NCBI GenBank assembly: GCA_940671915.1
Contig: CALNVZ010003429.1
Coordinates: 21,159,730 to 21,223,729 of the forward strand
Reading direction: 5' to 3'
From: Paracentrotus lividus
Taxonomy: Eukaryota > Echinodermata > Echinoidea > Camarodonta > Echinidae
Length of the DNA stretch: 64,000 nt
Below are positions 12,020-22,569 of this stretch, in pieces (positions within the stretch are counted from its first letter, which is position 1; the number at the start of each line of letters is the position of its first letter). A program made the position numbers and the translations under genes. The notes under the pieces were generated by a model, which was not told the DNA's origin, ran no database searches, and saw only the letters and a program-made list of their open reading frames with translations.

Positions 12020-12580
12020 GACTGAAGAGACTGAACTCATTTTTCTGAGAAAGGAAATGTTGATTGTGATGACTGTTTGGATGTAAGATCATGCAAGTTT
12101 TTGTACTGTACTAAAACTCTTCACTTGCCTAATTGTGTCACCAGTCTCTTTTTATCATGGGAAATTTTAGACTGAGCTCAATTCTTGAAGAAGGAATTTG
12201 TTGGTCTGTGTTGTGCATGGTGCGATCATCTACCTTTGTTTAGTGTACTGCAATGTGCATGTACATCTGTCCAGTCATGTTCACATTTTCTACTTGTTTC
12301 ACCGGTCATTGTTTATTATGGAGAAGATGCAAAGACTGAGCTCAGTTCTTTAGGAAAGCTTTCATTGCAAAGAAGGAATACTGTGATGCGAGATCATGCT
12401 CCAGCTCACTCGTCTCTCAAGTCTTTGTATATCATGGAGAGGATTCAAAGACTGGGCTTAGTTCTTGAAGAAAGGCTTTCACTTAAAACAATGATACTGC
12501 TCTATGAGATCATGCAAGTTTTATCTTGCATTTATGTTCTGTAATTTTGCTACCAGTCTCTTTTGATCAGATTAAAGGGT
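12020..12580 (+). repeat. Degenerate tandem repeat in the 3' UTR of the SAM-adaptor gene
   Basis: After the stop codon at 11954 a module containing GACTGAGCTCAGTTCTTGAA, then GAAAGGCTTTCA, then GATCATGCAAGTTTT recurs about four times (near 12025, 12168, 12330 and 12450) at 120-160 nt spacing, strongly diverged. Possible polyadenylation signals are ATTAAA near 12572 and AATAAA near 13019. The 119-codon frame at 12185-12544 runs through the repeat and is probably fortuitous. Confidence 0.6.
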
Positions 12581-13922
12581 ACAGAAAATGTGCTCAGATA
12601 GTCTAGCAATGAGTTATGAAAATGTACAGCTCTATGGTGAAATGATTATGATACACCAATCCATACTATGTACAATTTATATTATTCATTAAATCTCAAT
12701 CTGAAAAAATGCCACCCAAGGGAGGCTGGTTTTTGGCCCTAAAATTTAACATCAATTGCCCGTTCAGTCTACAAACAGTTCGTCTTATTATCCAGGGCTC
12801 ATGCTTAACATTTAGCTTGATTGAAAGTATTCGATCCAAGTGTTGAATGGAGTTTTGGCTTTATTTCAAATAACAATGTTTTATGTGGTCATAAAATGAT
12901 GTTTTATGTTGCTATTGGCACCAGGCCATTGATTAATTTGAGCTCTGTTTGATATCGTTATCAAGTATAATTTTTGGCTTGCACCCATTTGGTCTACTAT
13001 CCACATGATCATATTTCAATAAAACCTTGTCTTTAGAACTGGTTTATTTATTAAAAACACATCAAACAAGCAGCTCACAAGCTGAAAATGTTCAATTTAC
13101 AATTTGTTCAATTAACAATGTGAATGATAGTACTTATCTAAAACAAATATTGTTTGAAAAATCATGATAATTTGAAAGGATTATAATTATGATACTTTCA
13201 AGATATAATACATCATTTTGAAAAATAAAACCAGCTTAGATAAAAAAAAAAGAAAAAGATCTCGTTTAAAATTGCAACACTAGTGAGGTAACTCATAATA
13301 CTGGTGCAATATATCGGATAAAATAAGTAAAAGTATATATATTGCATATTTATATCGGTATAAATTTATAAACTAGTCTACTTTTTCACGGTAAAAAAAA
13401 AAATGAATTTTTGATCATAACATTAATTTTCAAGATAATACGTAGTATAAACCTGAATAAAATCTTAAAAGTGGAAATATATGAAGTAATAAAATGGGAT
13501 CAAGTGTAACCAGGTAAATTGAGTTAAAGAAACATATGTATATAATATTATTGCAGGCATCGGTAATGGTATATGTTAAACCAACTAGTTTACATGGGAA
13601 AAGGTAAAATTTATATTAAGAAAATAACATTTAATTATTTGAAACATATTTGAGTGTGTGTTGGCAGAAAGAAAACGTAATATAATTCCAAATGAAAAAT
13701 AGAATCAATAAGAAATGGGTGTGATTCAAATACCGTGTAAATCTCCACATTATTGCATTGTCTTCATGTGTGTACAAAGTTTTCCAGTTGCCATTTGGTT
13801 TGCTGACTAAAATACATACATGTAAAGCATCATATGGTTTAAATTTCCACTTGAGACAAACATTAAGATCATTGTGATATGATTGATAAACACAATTTTT
13901 TTTTAAATGACCACTTTTGTAA

Positions 13923-14520
13923 TTAAAGGAGAATTGTCTCTTTGTAGATAGTTGGCTTACTGTGAATGCAGAAAAATCAAATAAGCACATTAATGAAGAT
14001 TTGGTGAAAATCGGATAAATGATAAGAAAGTTATGAGTATTTGAATATTGAGATCTCTGATGACATAGGAAATCTCCCATTGGCAACGCGGTCACCATTT
14101 GTGACAAAGGGAGAACTCCCCATATGGTGTGCACAAAAACTATTCAAAATTTCTCTTTATTTTCATTTTAATTACAGAACAGCTTTTCTTTTCATGATAT
14201 ATTATTACTTTCATATATTTACATGTCATCCCATAAAAAGATTCTTTATTCTCCCTTTAGAATCGAGAAAAAAAGAGGATTTTAGTACAATGTGTACAAT
14301 AGATATGGGAAAGATCTCCCTGCATTACATCACACATAATGTTCACGTTGCCAATTGGAGGATCTCCATATCATAAGGGATCTCAAAATCTAAAAACTCA
14401 TATCTCTCTTATTCATTGCCTGATTTTTGTGAAACTTTTACCAATATGTTTTGGGGGTTTGTCTCCATTCACTGAAGCCAAATTTCTCTGAGGGGATAAT
14501 TCCCCTTTAAGGATATATTG
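13923..14520. mobile_element. Fold-back element with TTAAAGGRGAATT ends
   Basis: 598-bp inverted repeat. The left arm starts TTAAAGGAGAATTGTCTC. The right arm, read inverted, starts TTAAAGGGGAATTATCCCC. Arms of over 150 nt match imperfectly, both containing an AAATCGGATAA/AATCAGGCAA block and meeting at CATTGGCAACG / CGTTGCCAATTGG. Such elements are common in echinoderm and hemichordate DNA (family knowledge). Frames across it are not genes. Confidence 0.75.
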
Positions 14521-14849
14521 TGTTAGAACAAACAACAATATTTTAATAAAGCTTCAAACAACTCAAATACATTTTGTCGAGAGACGAAAGGCAAAAAAAA
14601 AAAAAGGATTTTGAAATTACATTAATTCACAACATAGAGGGGTGCATAAAATGTACATCTATGTAAGATTATGTTCAATGTATATTATGTAAATAAATAA
14701 ATAAATTACATGTCAATTTTATATGCATCAACAACAATGTCGTTTGTACACGAGGATCCATTTTGTTTTTAAGTAAGATGGAACAAAGTAGCGTCTTATA
14801 AACGGGGAATTATTTACAAGATTTGAGAGGATTACTAAAATGAATACAG

Positions 14850-15190
14850 GAGAGAGAGAGAGAGGGGGGCGGGGGGGGGTAGAAAGGAGGGAAAGTGAAT
14901 GATATAGAATAAAGAAAATAAAGATGAGTGAGATAAACAAGAAATAAATTGGGACAGTGGGGAGATGAAATTAAGGGGGGGGGGAGTGTAAAGAAGAGAG
15001 ACGGGAATTTATTTGACAGATACATGTAAAGAGAGAGAGTAAGAAAGAATGATTAGAAAGAAAAAAAGGTAGGGAAGGAAAATACACATGAACTATCAAG
15101 CTGAGAGACGAAAATAATTCTACTTGAGAGACAGAGAGAGAGAGAGAGAGGAAGGGAGAGAGAGGGAGGGAGGGTGGGAGGGGAGAGTGA
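14850..15190. repeat. GA-rich low-complexity tract
   Basis: Purine-rich plus strand with several (GA)n runs (for example 14851-14862 and 15131-15150) and G-runs. The serine/proline/leucine-rich frames on the other strand are artefacts of this composition. Confidence 0.85.
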
Positions 15191-15250
15191 GAGAGCAGTA
15201 TATTACGATACCCGGTCGCTTGCGAAGGGGTAGACAAAAGAACAAAACAA

Positions 15251-15530
15251 TGGAGTTGAGTTTGAACTGCAGTTTCGATGTATCATTCCAACTACAACTG
15301 TGTCAACAGATGAGGGCGATGTTTGGTAGAAGAGTAAAATAATCTCGTTTCAATGTAAACGGTGATGAACAATTGAAAAAATACAACTTCTCTTCTGCTC
15401 TCCTCAAACTGGAGTTTAGCTTTGAACTATAAACATTTTCCATGCAGCTTTCCAACTACAACTATATCAGCGAATGAGGGTGTTGCATGGCAAAAGAATA
15501 TACATCTCTTTCCAGCATAAGCAGTGATGT
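15251..15530 (+). repeat. Diverged tandem duplication upstream of the GPCR gene
   Basis: Two copies (15251-15368 and 15410-15530) share TGGAGTTTAGCTTTGAACT, TTCCAACTACAACTRTRTCA, GAATGAGGGYGTT and a closing CAGTGATG. By eye they are roughly two-thirds identical. They end about 220 nt before the GPCR start codon and could belong to its promoter or 5' UTR. Confidence 0.6.
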
Positions 15531-15750
15531 AAAAAATCATATGACCATTGTAGTAAGGAGATAATGGTTCCTGAGCACAGAACTTCCAAGCTCTAAGTCA
15601 AGAAATTGATCGGAAACAGTTTGTTCATAAATAGCATATAATTTCTAGTTCAATGTCAGACTTCATTTTCGATTCATTTTTTTTTTTTTTTTTTTTGAGG
15701 TGTACATTTTCTTGAACTAATCTTGAGGTGCCGTACGCAATAACATTGAC

Positions 15751-17013
15751 ATGGAATCAAGAATTCAAGGGTGGATACATTGCCTTGTGTTGGTAAGTTG
15801 TTCTGTATTTGTTACAGGCCAAATCTCATCTTCTAGAGATGTCGTTCCTGGAAGTGCTAGTGAGATGCAAGTCTCTGGGACAGAATCTGTGTCTATGAAC
15901 TGGACAACTGATTTTTACGAAACCAACCAGAACCTGACACCGTCACTTTACCCAATGGCTACTGATGAGGCAACTGATAGTGAACGACCATCTGGACAGA
16001 ATGTCACTCAGTCACCGATGTGGCTTTGGCAACCAGTGACCTGGTCATGGTGGATGATTCTGCAAATCATTGCGGCACTTTTGGGCATCGTTGGAAACCT
16101 CCTTGTCATCATCATCTTGTTCCAACGCCGTACGAAAAGTCGAGCAACGGACACTCTCGTTGGAGCATTGGCTGTCGCAGATCTTCTGGCGTCTATCTTC
16201 ATGATTCCGCTTCCATCTGCCGTCAGCGTCCCGCCAACGGTCCTCGGCGAAGTATATTGCAGGATTGTCTACACATCTGTACTGATGTGGGTCTCAGTAG
16301 AGTCTTCTATCATGACACTCACATGTATTCCCATTGAGCAGTACGTTGCCGTTGTATACCCATTCCGGAGCAAAGAAATTCTTTCGCGTAAGAGAGTCCT
16401 TGTGGTCGTTGTTCTTATCTGGCTTGCGAGCTTGGTGATTCACGTCGCATTTTCGTTCATTAGTGGAGCCGGTGCCGACCCATCTCAGATGAAATGCGCT
16501 CTTGCCTTCCCATCGAGGAAAATGCAAATAGCTAGTGGTGTCATCCATTTCGTCATCCAATTTCCCCTCCCGACTTGTATCACTCTGGCTCTTCAGATTC
16601 AGACAGCACGCTGGCTTCATCGCCAGTCTCGACTTCACTTTGGTGCGGACAAACGCCTCGACAGATCCAACCCATCTACGCTCCATCTCATTGCCAAGAA
16701 ACGTGTTCTGAAGACAGTATTCATCGTCGTTCTAATCTACATCATTTGCTGGGGACCCAACCTAGTCATGTTTCTTGCCTTCAATTTGAGACTTCTCCCA
16801 CCCTCCTATCTCTACAGTCCTCTCAGTCGCTCTCTTACGGTCTTAGCCTTCTGTAACTCCTGTGCAAATCCAATCGTCTACACAATGCGTTACCCAGAGT
16901 TCCGCAAGGCTCTTGGAGAACTCTTCAGTGCTGCTAATAGGTCTGATGCACCACTGTTTGGCGACCGATCAGACACACGTGCTAGTTCAAAAGAAGGCAT
17001 AATTATTCCTTAG
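15751..17013 (+). CDS. Rhodopsin-like (class A) G-protein-coupled receptor, orphan
   Basis: Intact intronless gene, 420 aa. Residues 1-24 form a signal peptide. The extracellular N-terminus has sequons at N50, N61 and N84. Seven membrane segments follow. TM1 carries GNLLVI (about 115-120) and TM2 LAVADLLA (140-147). Cys170 and Cys249 can form the TM3-ECL2 disulfide. The DRY box is replaced by EQY (196-198). TM6 has CWGPN (333-337) and TM7 NSCANPIVY (369-377). The C-terminal tail is about 40 residues and serine-rich. Class A receptors signal through heterotrimeric G proteins. Single-exon orphan receptors of this kind occur in large lineage-specific sets in sea urchins (family knowledge). The ligand cannot be told; peptide-receptor-like features (signal peptide, glycosylated N-terminus) are suggestive only. 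AATAAA at 17954-17959 is a possible poly(A) signal. Antisense and overlapping frames are shadows. Confidence 0.92.
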   Translation: MESRIQGWIHCLVLVSCSVFVTGQISSSRDVVPGSASEMQVSGTESVSMNWTTDFYETNQNLTPSLYPMATDEATDSERPSGQNVTQSPMWLWQPVTWSWWMILQIIAALLGIVGNLLVIIILFQRRTKSRATDTLVGALAVADLLASIFMIPLPSAVSVPPTVLGEVYCRIVYTSVLMWVSVESSIMTLTCIPIEQYVAVVYPFRSKEILSRKRVLVVVVLIWLASLVIHVAFSFISGAGADPSQMKCALAFPSRKMQIASGVIHFVIQFPLPTCITLALQIQTARWLHRQSRLHFGADKRLDRSNPSTLHLIAKKRVLKTVFIVVLIYIICWGPNLVMFLAFNLRLLPPSYLYSPLSRSLTVLAFCNSCANPIVYTMRYPEFRKALGELFSAANRSDAPLFGDRSDTRASSKEGIIIP

Positions 17014-17275
17014 TAATTGTCATGATTGTAGTGGTATCTGTGTTAGAATCAATATACACATGTCCATTGGCTCGAAAAACCTGACAGTTATTTTATATAA
17101 TAATTGACCATAATTTTGTCGCGTTCAAGATTTGCAACACTAAAATGCTTAAGTTCAGTTTTGCAAAGATTATGCGACATTTTATTTTTGGAGTTTTCTT
17201 GATAAAATTTAGTGGCAGAGTTTTGGGCTATGGCTAGTGTACTTCTAAATTTGTTAAATCAACCAACGCTTTGTC

Positions 17276-17311
17276 ACCCCCCCCCCCCGGGGGGGGGGTG
17301 GGGGTCACTCA
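17276..17311. repeat. Perfect poly-C/poly-G palindrome
   Basis: A C-run of about 12 is joined directly to a G-run of about 10, flanked by GTCAC and GGTCAC-like arms. This gives a potential GC-only hairpin in the 3' flank of the GPCR gene. Confidence 0.85.
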
Positions 17312-17984
17312 CCACACGATTGTGCATCTCATATACATTATACATGATATACGCTTGGTTGCTGGAAAGGTGGTGCGGCAGGGGTCTCGAATTTTGGCCA
17401 AAATGAATTTGTGAAAAATTTCAATGGACATTTTAAAGGGATGTTGTTATCATTGAAAGAAATTAAATTTAACAATAAGTTTTAATTAGATATAGTACAA
17501 GAACAAACATATTTTTTTCTCAGATTACTTTACTGCGATATTCTCTGAGATTATTTTCTTGTAGTATGAGATTATTAAAAGAAGATGTTATTGTACTGTA
17601 CATTTTTATTGCTAGAGAATTGAGGCAAGAAAATGTTTAAAATGAATTATATTTAAGTATTCAAGCCTCTCTTTTATTCTCTAAAGTATCAACTGATTGA
17701 TTTTTAGAAAAATATTAGGATTTAAAAAGTTATCTCGAATGCAGTCAGAAGAATTTTAAAAAATAGATAAATAATTAAATTTTAAAAAAAATTTGCTTTT
17801 GTCTTAATTTTTTGTTATCGCGAGGGATGACATATTTCGGTGCTAAACAATTGTGATATTTCAGACCTTTTGAATAAGTAAAACAAATTTGTATTTATAA
17901 AGATACCAGACTTATTGAATGCTCTTTTGTGTATATATTACTTCGTTAAATTCAATAAAATGACTTGAAATTGACATGTAGGCC

Positions 17985-18273
17985 TACACTGTAAAAAATA
18001 TATGTATTTTTACAGCAAATCTGCTGTCAGCAGAGTCGCCATAAAAAATGTATATAATTCAAAAAACAGTTTTGTTGTAAGTTTCTCCTGCAAATAATTA
18101 CGTGAGAAATACAAAATATACATCAGGAGTAACACATTTGTTCCGTTTTAACCAAATACGTATGCTAAAAAACTCTAATGATATTTTTCCTTTTCTTTCA
18201 TCAATTCTTAAGGGAGAAATTTACAGCAAAACTGTATTTTAATTTACATTATTAATTTTTTTTTTACAGTGTA
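17985..18273. mobile_element. MITE with TACACTGTAAAAA termini, copy 2
   Basis: 289-bp copy of the element at 9272-9591, with the same ends, the same CTGCTGTCAGCAGAGTCGC block near the left end and GGAGTAACACATTTGTTCCG in the middle. The right arm has lost the CGACTCTGC block retained by copy 1. Confidence 0.8.
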
Positions 18274-18299
18274 CATACTAAGACAAACCCCAACTACAA

Positions 18300-19157
18300 T
18301 TCTGACAAAGCAGCCGCAGTGCACTAATCATAACTAATGGTCTGCATTTCCGATGTCTACAAAAGAGCATTCTTTACAGCTTGTATGCACGATCGAAATA
18401 ACGCATAGACTGCAAAAGGACCTTGATTTTTTAATCATTAATGTACATGACTTTCAATGATGTGTACATCGTTTTCATTTTCTCTATTATCTAGTATCTT
18501 TCTTTCATCTACATTGACTGTAATATATTATGTTAATACACTTTTTGTTCTTGTTCAGTACAAAGTGAAAGTCGCACTTTGTATTGAACAATATCAGAAA
18601 GTGTATGGTTTAGGGTAAGGGTTTGTGCGGATCCAAGGGGATGGCATCCTCAACTCAAAATGCTTACATTTTCAGCCCATCCTAAAAAAAAAACAAAAAA
18701 AAAAACAAAAAAAAAACAAAACAACCAACAACCCCACCCTCCCCTCCCCAAAAAAAACAAAAAAAACGAACCTGACCCAAGCCAAATGACCCCGTCCCAT
18801 TGATGGCTGTGATTTGAATGATCATATATAGATATTGTTGATACCTAAATGCGTTAACAAACAAACAAACAAATAAACAAAAAACATTATAAATTGTGAG
18901 ATATGATAACTGGTCATGAGATATAGACTGGTAATAAATACGCTTTTTTAAAGAATTTATGATTGGTTTCAAGAATGATATTCTAGACTTGTAGAACAGT
19001 CGCTATGTACAGACGATTTTGTATTTATCACTGCACTCTAGATAATTCATCGCACAAATACATTGAACTGTGATAAATTGTGTAGTATGTATAATATACA
19101 GTTAACATTGTCTTAATACTCATTTTTCAACACAAGGTGTCTATTGATGCACAGGTA
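18300..19157. other. Intergenic stretch, no gene recognised
   Basis: AT-rich DNA with a short inverted pair around 18560 (ACAAAGTG...CACTTTGT) and an A/C-rich tract at 18685-18765. Frames are low-complexity. Confidence 0.5.
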
Positions 19158-19670
19158 AGGGTGTTATTTCACTTCGCGGAGACGTCTCCGCGACAGAATA
19201 AAAATCCGTCTCCGCGACGGATAAAAAGTATTAGAGACGTCTCCGAGACGTCTCCTCGACAATTTATGAAAAAAAAAAAAAAAAGTCTGAAGTAGTCCCA
19301 AATCCGTCTCCGGAAAACAGGAGACGTCTTTGAGACGTCTCGGAGACGGATTTGGGACTACTTTAGATTTTTTTTTTCATCAATTGTCGCGGAGACGTCT
19401 CGGAGACGTCTCGGGGACGTCTCCTGAATATCGGAGACTGATTTGGGACTACTTCAGATTTATTTTTTCATATAAATTGTCGCTGAGACGTCTTGGAGAC
19501 GTCTCAGAGACGTCTCAGAGACGTCTCCTGATTTTCGGAGACGGATTTGGGACTACTTCAGACTTTTTTTCATAAACTGTCGCGGAGACGTCTCTAATAC
19601 TTTTTATCCGTCGTGGAGACGGATTTTTATTCTGTCGCGGAGAAGTCTCCGCGAAGTGAGATAGCACCCT
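19158..19670. mobile_element. Fold-back transposon of GACGTCTC palindromes
   Basis: 513-bp element. The inverted ends read AGGGTGYTATYTCACTTCGC, followed on both sides by GGAGAC, CGCGACAGAATAAAAATCCG and GGATAAAAAGTATTAGAGAC, so the terminal inverted repeats are at least 110 nt and well conserved. The centre consists of about three tandem modules, each with several GAGACGTCTC palindromes, GGATTTGGGACTACTT and a T-run. This resembles the fold-back class known from sea urchins. No coding sequence. Fragments occur at about 48165-48260 and 50035-50115. Confidence 0.85.
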
Positions 19671-19861
19671 AATTGATATTTGATTCGGATTAATCTTTAA
19701 GAAGTGTTTAAAAGCACAATAATAAACTACGATCTAATATATACATGTAACTCAACAATAATTGGTTATAAATAATTGTGTAATAGATTCTCTTGTGATG
19801 CCGTTTAAATGTACAAAAGGGCTCGGTCACCTAGTTGCCTATCGCTTCGAATGTACAGAAA

Positions 19862-19964
19862 CCAGTGGCGGATATAGGATTTTTTAAGCATCAAAACAAA
19901 ACATCCCTTTTCTCCATTTTTTTTTCGGGGGGGGGGGGCATCAGCCCCCTGTATCCGCACCTGG
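19862..19964. mobile_element. Short MITE, CAGTGGCGGATA ends with G-run
   Basis: 103-bp element bounded by CCAGTGGCGGATATAGGAT and the inverted CTGTATCCGCACCTGG, with a run of about 14 G inside. Confidence 0.65.
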
Positions 19965-20241
19965 AAACAACTGTATTACAAAGATTAAACCAAGAAATAT
20001 TACTTCTATCCGGTAGTAAGGTAAGTCGCAATGGCACTTACATTAAGAAAAAAACAAACTAAGTCGTCATCTAATCAACAGGAAAACTTTTACTTCTTTA
20101 TTTTCCAAACTATATTTTGTAGTGTTCTACTTATTTTTTTTCTGTACAAAGTAGCTGTTATGTTTATAGTTGAATAAAATAGAAATTGCAATTTTTTCTG
20201 AAAGAGAAGGATAATGCAAAGTGACAGAAAAAAAAACTTTG

Positions 20242-20282
<41 letters not shown>

Positions 20283-20672
20283 GATACCGTTAATACCGTT
20301 GCTGTCCATACATAGCCTTTCTAAAGAATAAAAGAATAATAACATATTCAGTATACTACAATCAATTAACCTCCTTACTTTTCCTGTTTATGCCTGCATG
20401 GTTTTATTGATTTTTTCCCAAAAAGATTTCAGAGTGCGCTACGATGTAAAGAATCAATGTTATTCTTTCTCAATTTGTTCTTACCTCTTTGGATATTGAA
20501 TGGAAGAGAAGAAAACTCAGATTTCCTTGGAAACAAGAAATGTGGAAGAATATTATTTTGAATGGGAGCAGGCATCCGGACAATAATCAAAATAGATTTG
20601 TTTTGCTATTGAATCCCTTTTTCTTTGTTTAGCTGAAGAACGTATGATGGACAGAATAGAAACAGAAACACA

Positions 20673-20685
20673 AATAAAAGTCAAT

Positions 20686-20780
<95 letters not shown>

Positions 20781-20783
20781 GGG
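20673..20783. repeat. AATAAA followed by ~86-nt poly(A) and poly(G)
   Basis: AATAAA at 20673-20678 precedes an uninterrupted A-run (about 20687-20772) and then about 11 G. This is the layout of a retroposed polyadenylated 3' end, but no coding or SINE body is recognised upstream. A second A-run lies at about 20245-20280. Confidence 0.6.
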
Positions 20784-22389
20784 AAAGAAAGAAAAAAGAA
20801 ATAGAATAGAAAAATATAAATAAATAAATAAATCTAGATCTATCTGACGAAAGCTGTATAAATTGTGTAAGTTTGCTTTTTAATATTGTGAGGCTGGGAG
20901 ACGCCCGAATACATCAATACATTATACAAAATACATATATATTAAAAAATGGAAAATACAAAGAGGAGAAAGGAGAATAAAGATGTAAAGAAAGAAAGAG
21001 AAAGAGTGTAAGAGAGAGAGAGAGAGAAAGAGAAAGAGAGAGAGAGAGAGAGATATATAGGCAGACTAATATTTCCTAAAAAGCAAATCCCACACTCTCA
21101 CCTCTGCTTTCCCATCGTACAATTTTGTTAAACATTTTGTTCCATTGTTCTTACTTTTTCCTAAGTGTTGCTCATCTTTACTTTGTCTCTCTCCTCTCCC
21201 TCTCTCCTACCTAAAACTGCCTCAATCTTCCCCAAACTTTCTACAAATATAATTATATGCATAAATATCGATTCTTTACTACAACTGCAAACTACCACAT
21301 CCGGTGTTTATAATGCCTGCAAATTAGACAACATGCAAACGTATAACTATAAGATTAAGAATACGCAAATATATACATTTTTTCTGAATATATAGATTTT
21401 ATTTTCATATCATATTAGAAATACAATGGTAGATCATTTACTTTTAATCGTATAGGTATGTAAGTATATGATTATGACTGTCGATATATTTTTTAGGAAA
21501 ATAGAAATTATCAATATATTTCAAGATTGATTGCATTAGTACAGTTACGTTAGAATTTATTTCATAAGGGGCGCCTTCGGAAGTATAACGGGTCAATTAT
21601 TTTATCAAATATCCTGCAACATAAAGGTTTGCAATCAATTGCTAATTTTAAAGAACAACTGTAATCGGTTAATGGTCAGGCTTTTAAATAGAATGCGCAT
21701 TCAACAATGATCGCAATTGGCCATTGGCATTCTGCAATTGATTACGAACCTTTGTGTTACCGAGCCGCCGGTCGACTGAATTATATAATATTTCCCGCAT
21801 GACAACGAATCAAAAGGACAATTCCTGTTGTATGCAGTGAGTTTGACAAAGTGTGTTCCGAGTGTGTATTTGAAAAGAGAGAGAGAGAAAAAAAAATGAA
21901 AGTAAAGTTTATAGTTTTTATACACCAAATAGCCAGGGTTTTGACGATATAAAGGAATGAACTAAAACAAATGAAATAAAAAAATAAATAGAATAAAATA
22001 AAACAATAATAATAATAATTAAAAAAAATAAATAAAAAATCGTTCAGTACATTCATGTATAAAGCTTCATTTTTTTTTTTTTTTTTTAGTTTGGAAGACT
22101 TATAGTAATTCATCAAATTTTATAGCTGATACATATCCCCCAAAGAAAAAAAATGTAATAAAACTAAGATTAAAAAATGGTAATTTACCTTAATATCAAT
22201 CTTCAAATAACGATCTCGTTCCACATAAAATTAAAAAAATAAATAAATAAAAATGTTCCCAATCTCTTATAAAATGTAAGCAATATGCTCTCATTGACTT
22301 GGGCAGTGTTACTGATAATAGGATATTCGAATCATAGTGGTCCTGAAAGAGAATGCCAAAACAGAAATAAAGTATGGGAGATGTTATAA
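20784..22389. other. Intergenic AT-rich stretch with GA microsatellite
   Basis: Contains a (GA)n tract at about 21010-21055 and A/T-rich low complexity at 21950-22090. No open frame shows a recognisable domain. Confidence 0.5.
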
Positions 22390-22465
22390 ATAATCATACT
22401 CTCAAAATGTAAACGAGTGAATTTCCACTCGTTCAAGGAGTTAAACGAAGGACAACATTTTTTGA
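22390..22465. repeat. Left inverted flank of the LINE nest
   Basis: Contains TAAACGAAGGACAACAT preceded by an AAATGTAAACGAGTG-type stretch. The same order is found inverted at about 30075-30155, so the 7.6-kb LINE nest lies between the arms of a fold-back repeat. Confidence 0.6.
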
Positions 22466-22569
22466 TTGGAAAACCACCCTGAGAGGAGCGAAAGTTGTTA
22501 TTTGGATAACAAGTTTCTACTCTTACAGAGCTTCTTCTTCTTTCGTATGAGTTATATATAATAGTAAGT

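Noticed and set aside
13631-14134. 167-codon minus-strand frame and the overlapping plus-strand 111-codon frame at 14041-14376
   Set aside because: Both run through a fold-back element (13923-14520); their length reflects the inverted arms, and no domain is present.
14728-15237. Several Ser/Pro/Leu-rich minus-strand frames
   Set aside because: Translation of a GA-rich low-complexity tract; no start context or homology.
16008-16856. Frames antisense to or overlapping the GPCR coding sequence
   Set aside because: Shadows of the GPCR gene; no independent domain or start signals.
19330-19575. 81-codon frame with repeated RRLGD/GTTSD motifs, suggestive of a repeat protein
   Set aside because: It is the translation of the tandem GACGTCTC modules of the fold-back transposon.
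19158-19670. Regular short palindromic repeats, considered as a CRISPR-like array
   Set aside because: Spacers are not unique, the array is itself an inverted repeat, and the context is animal nuclear DNA.
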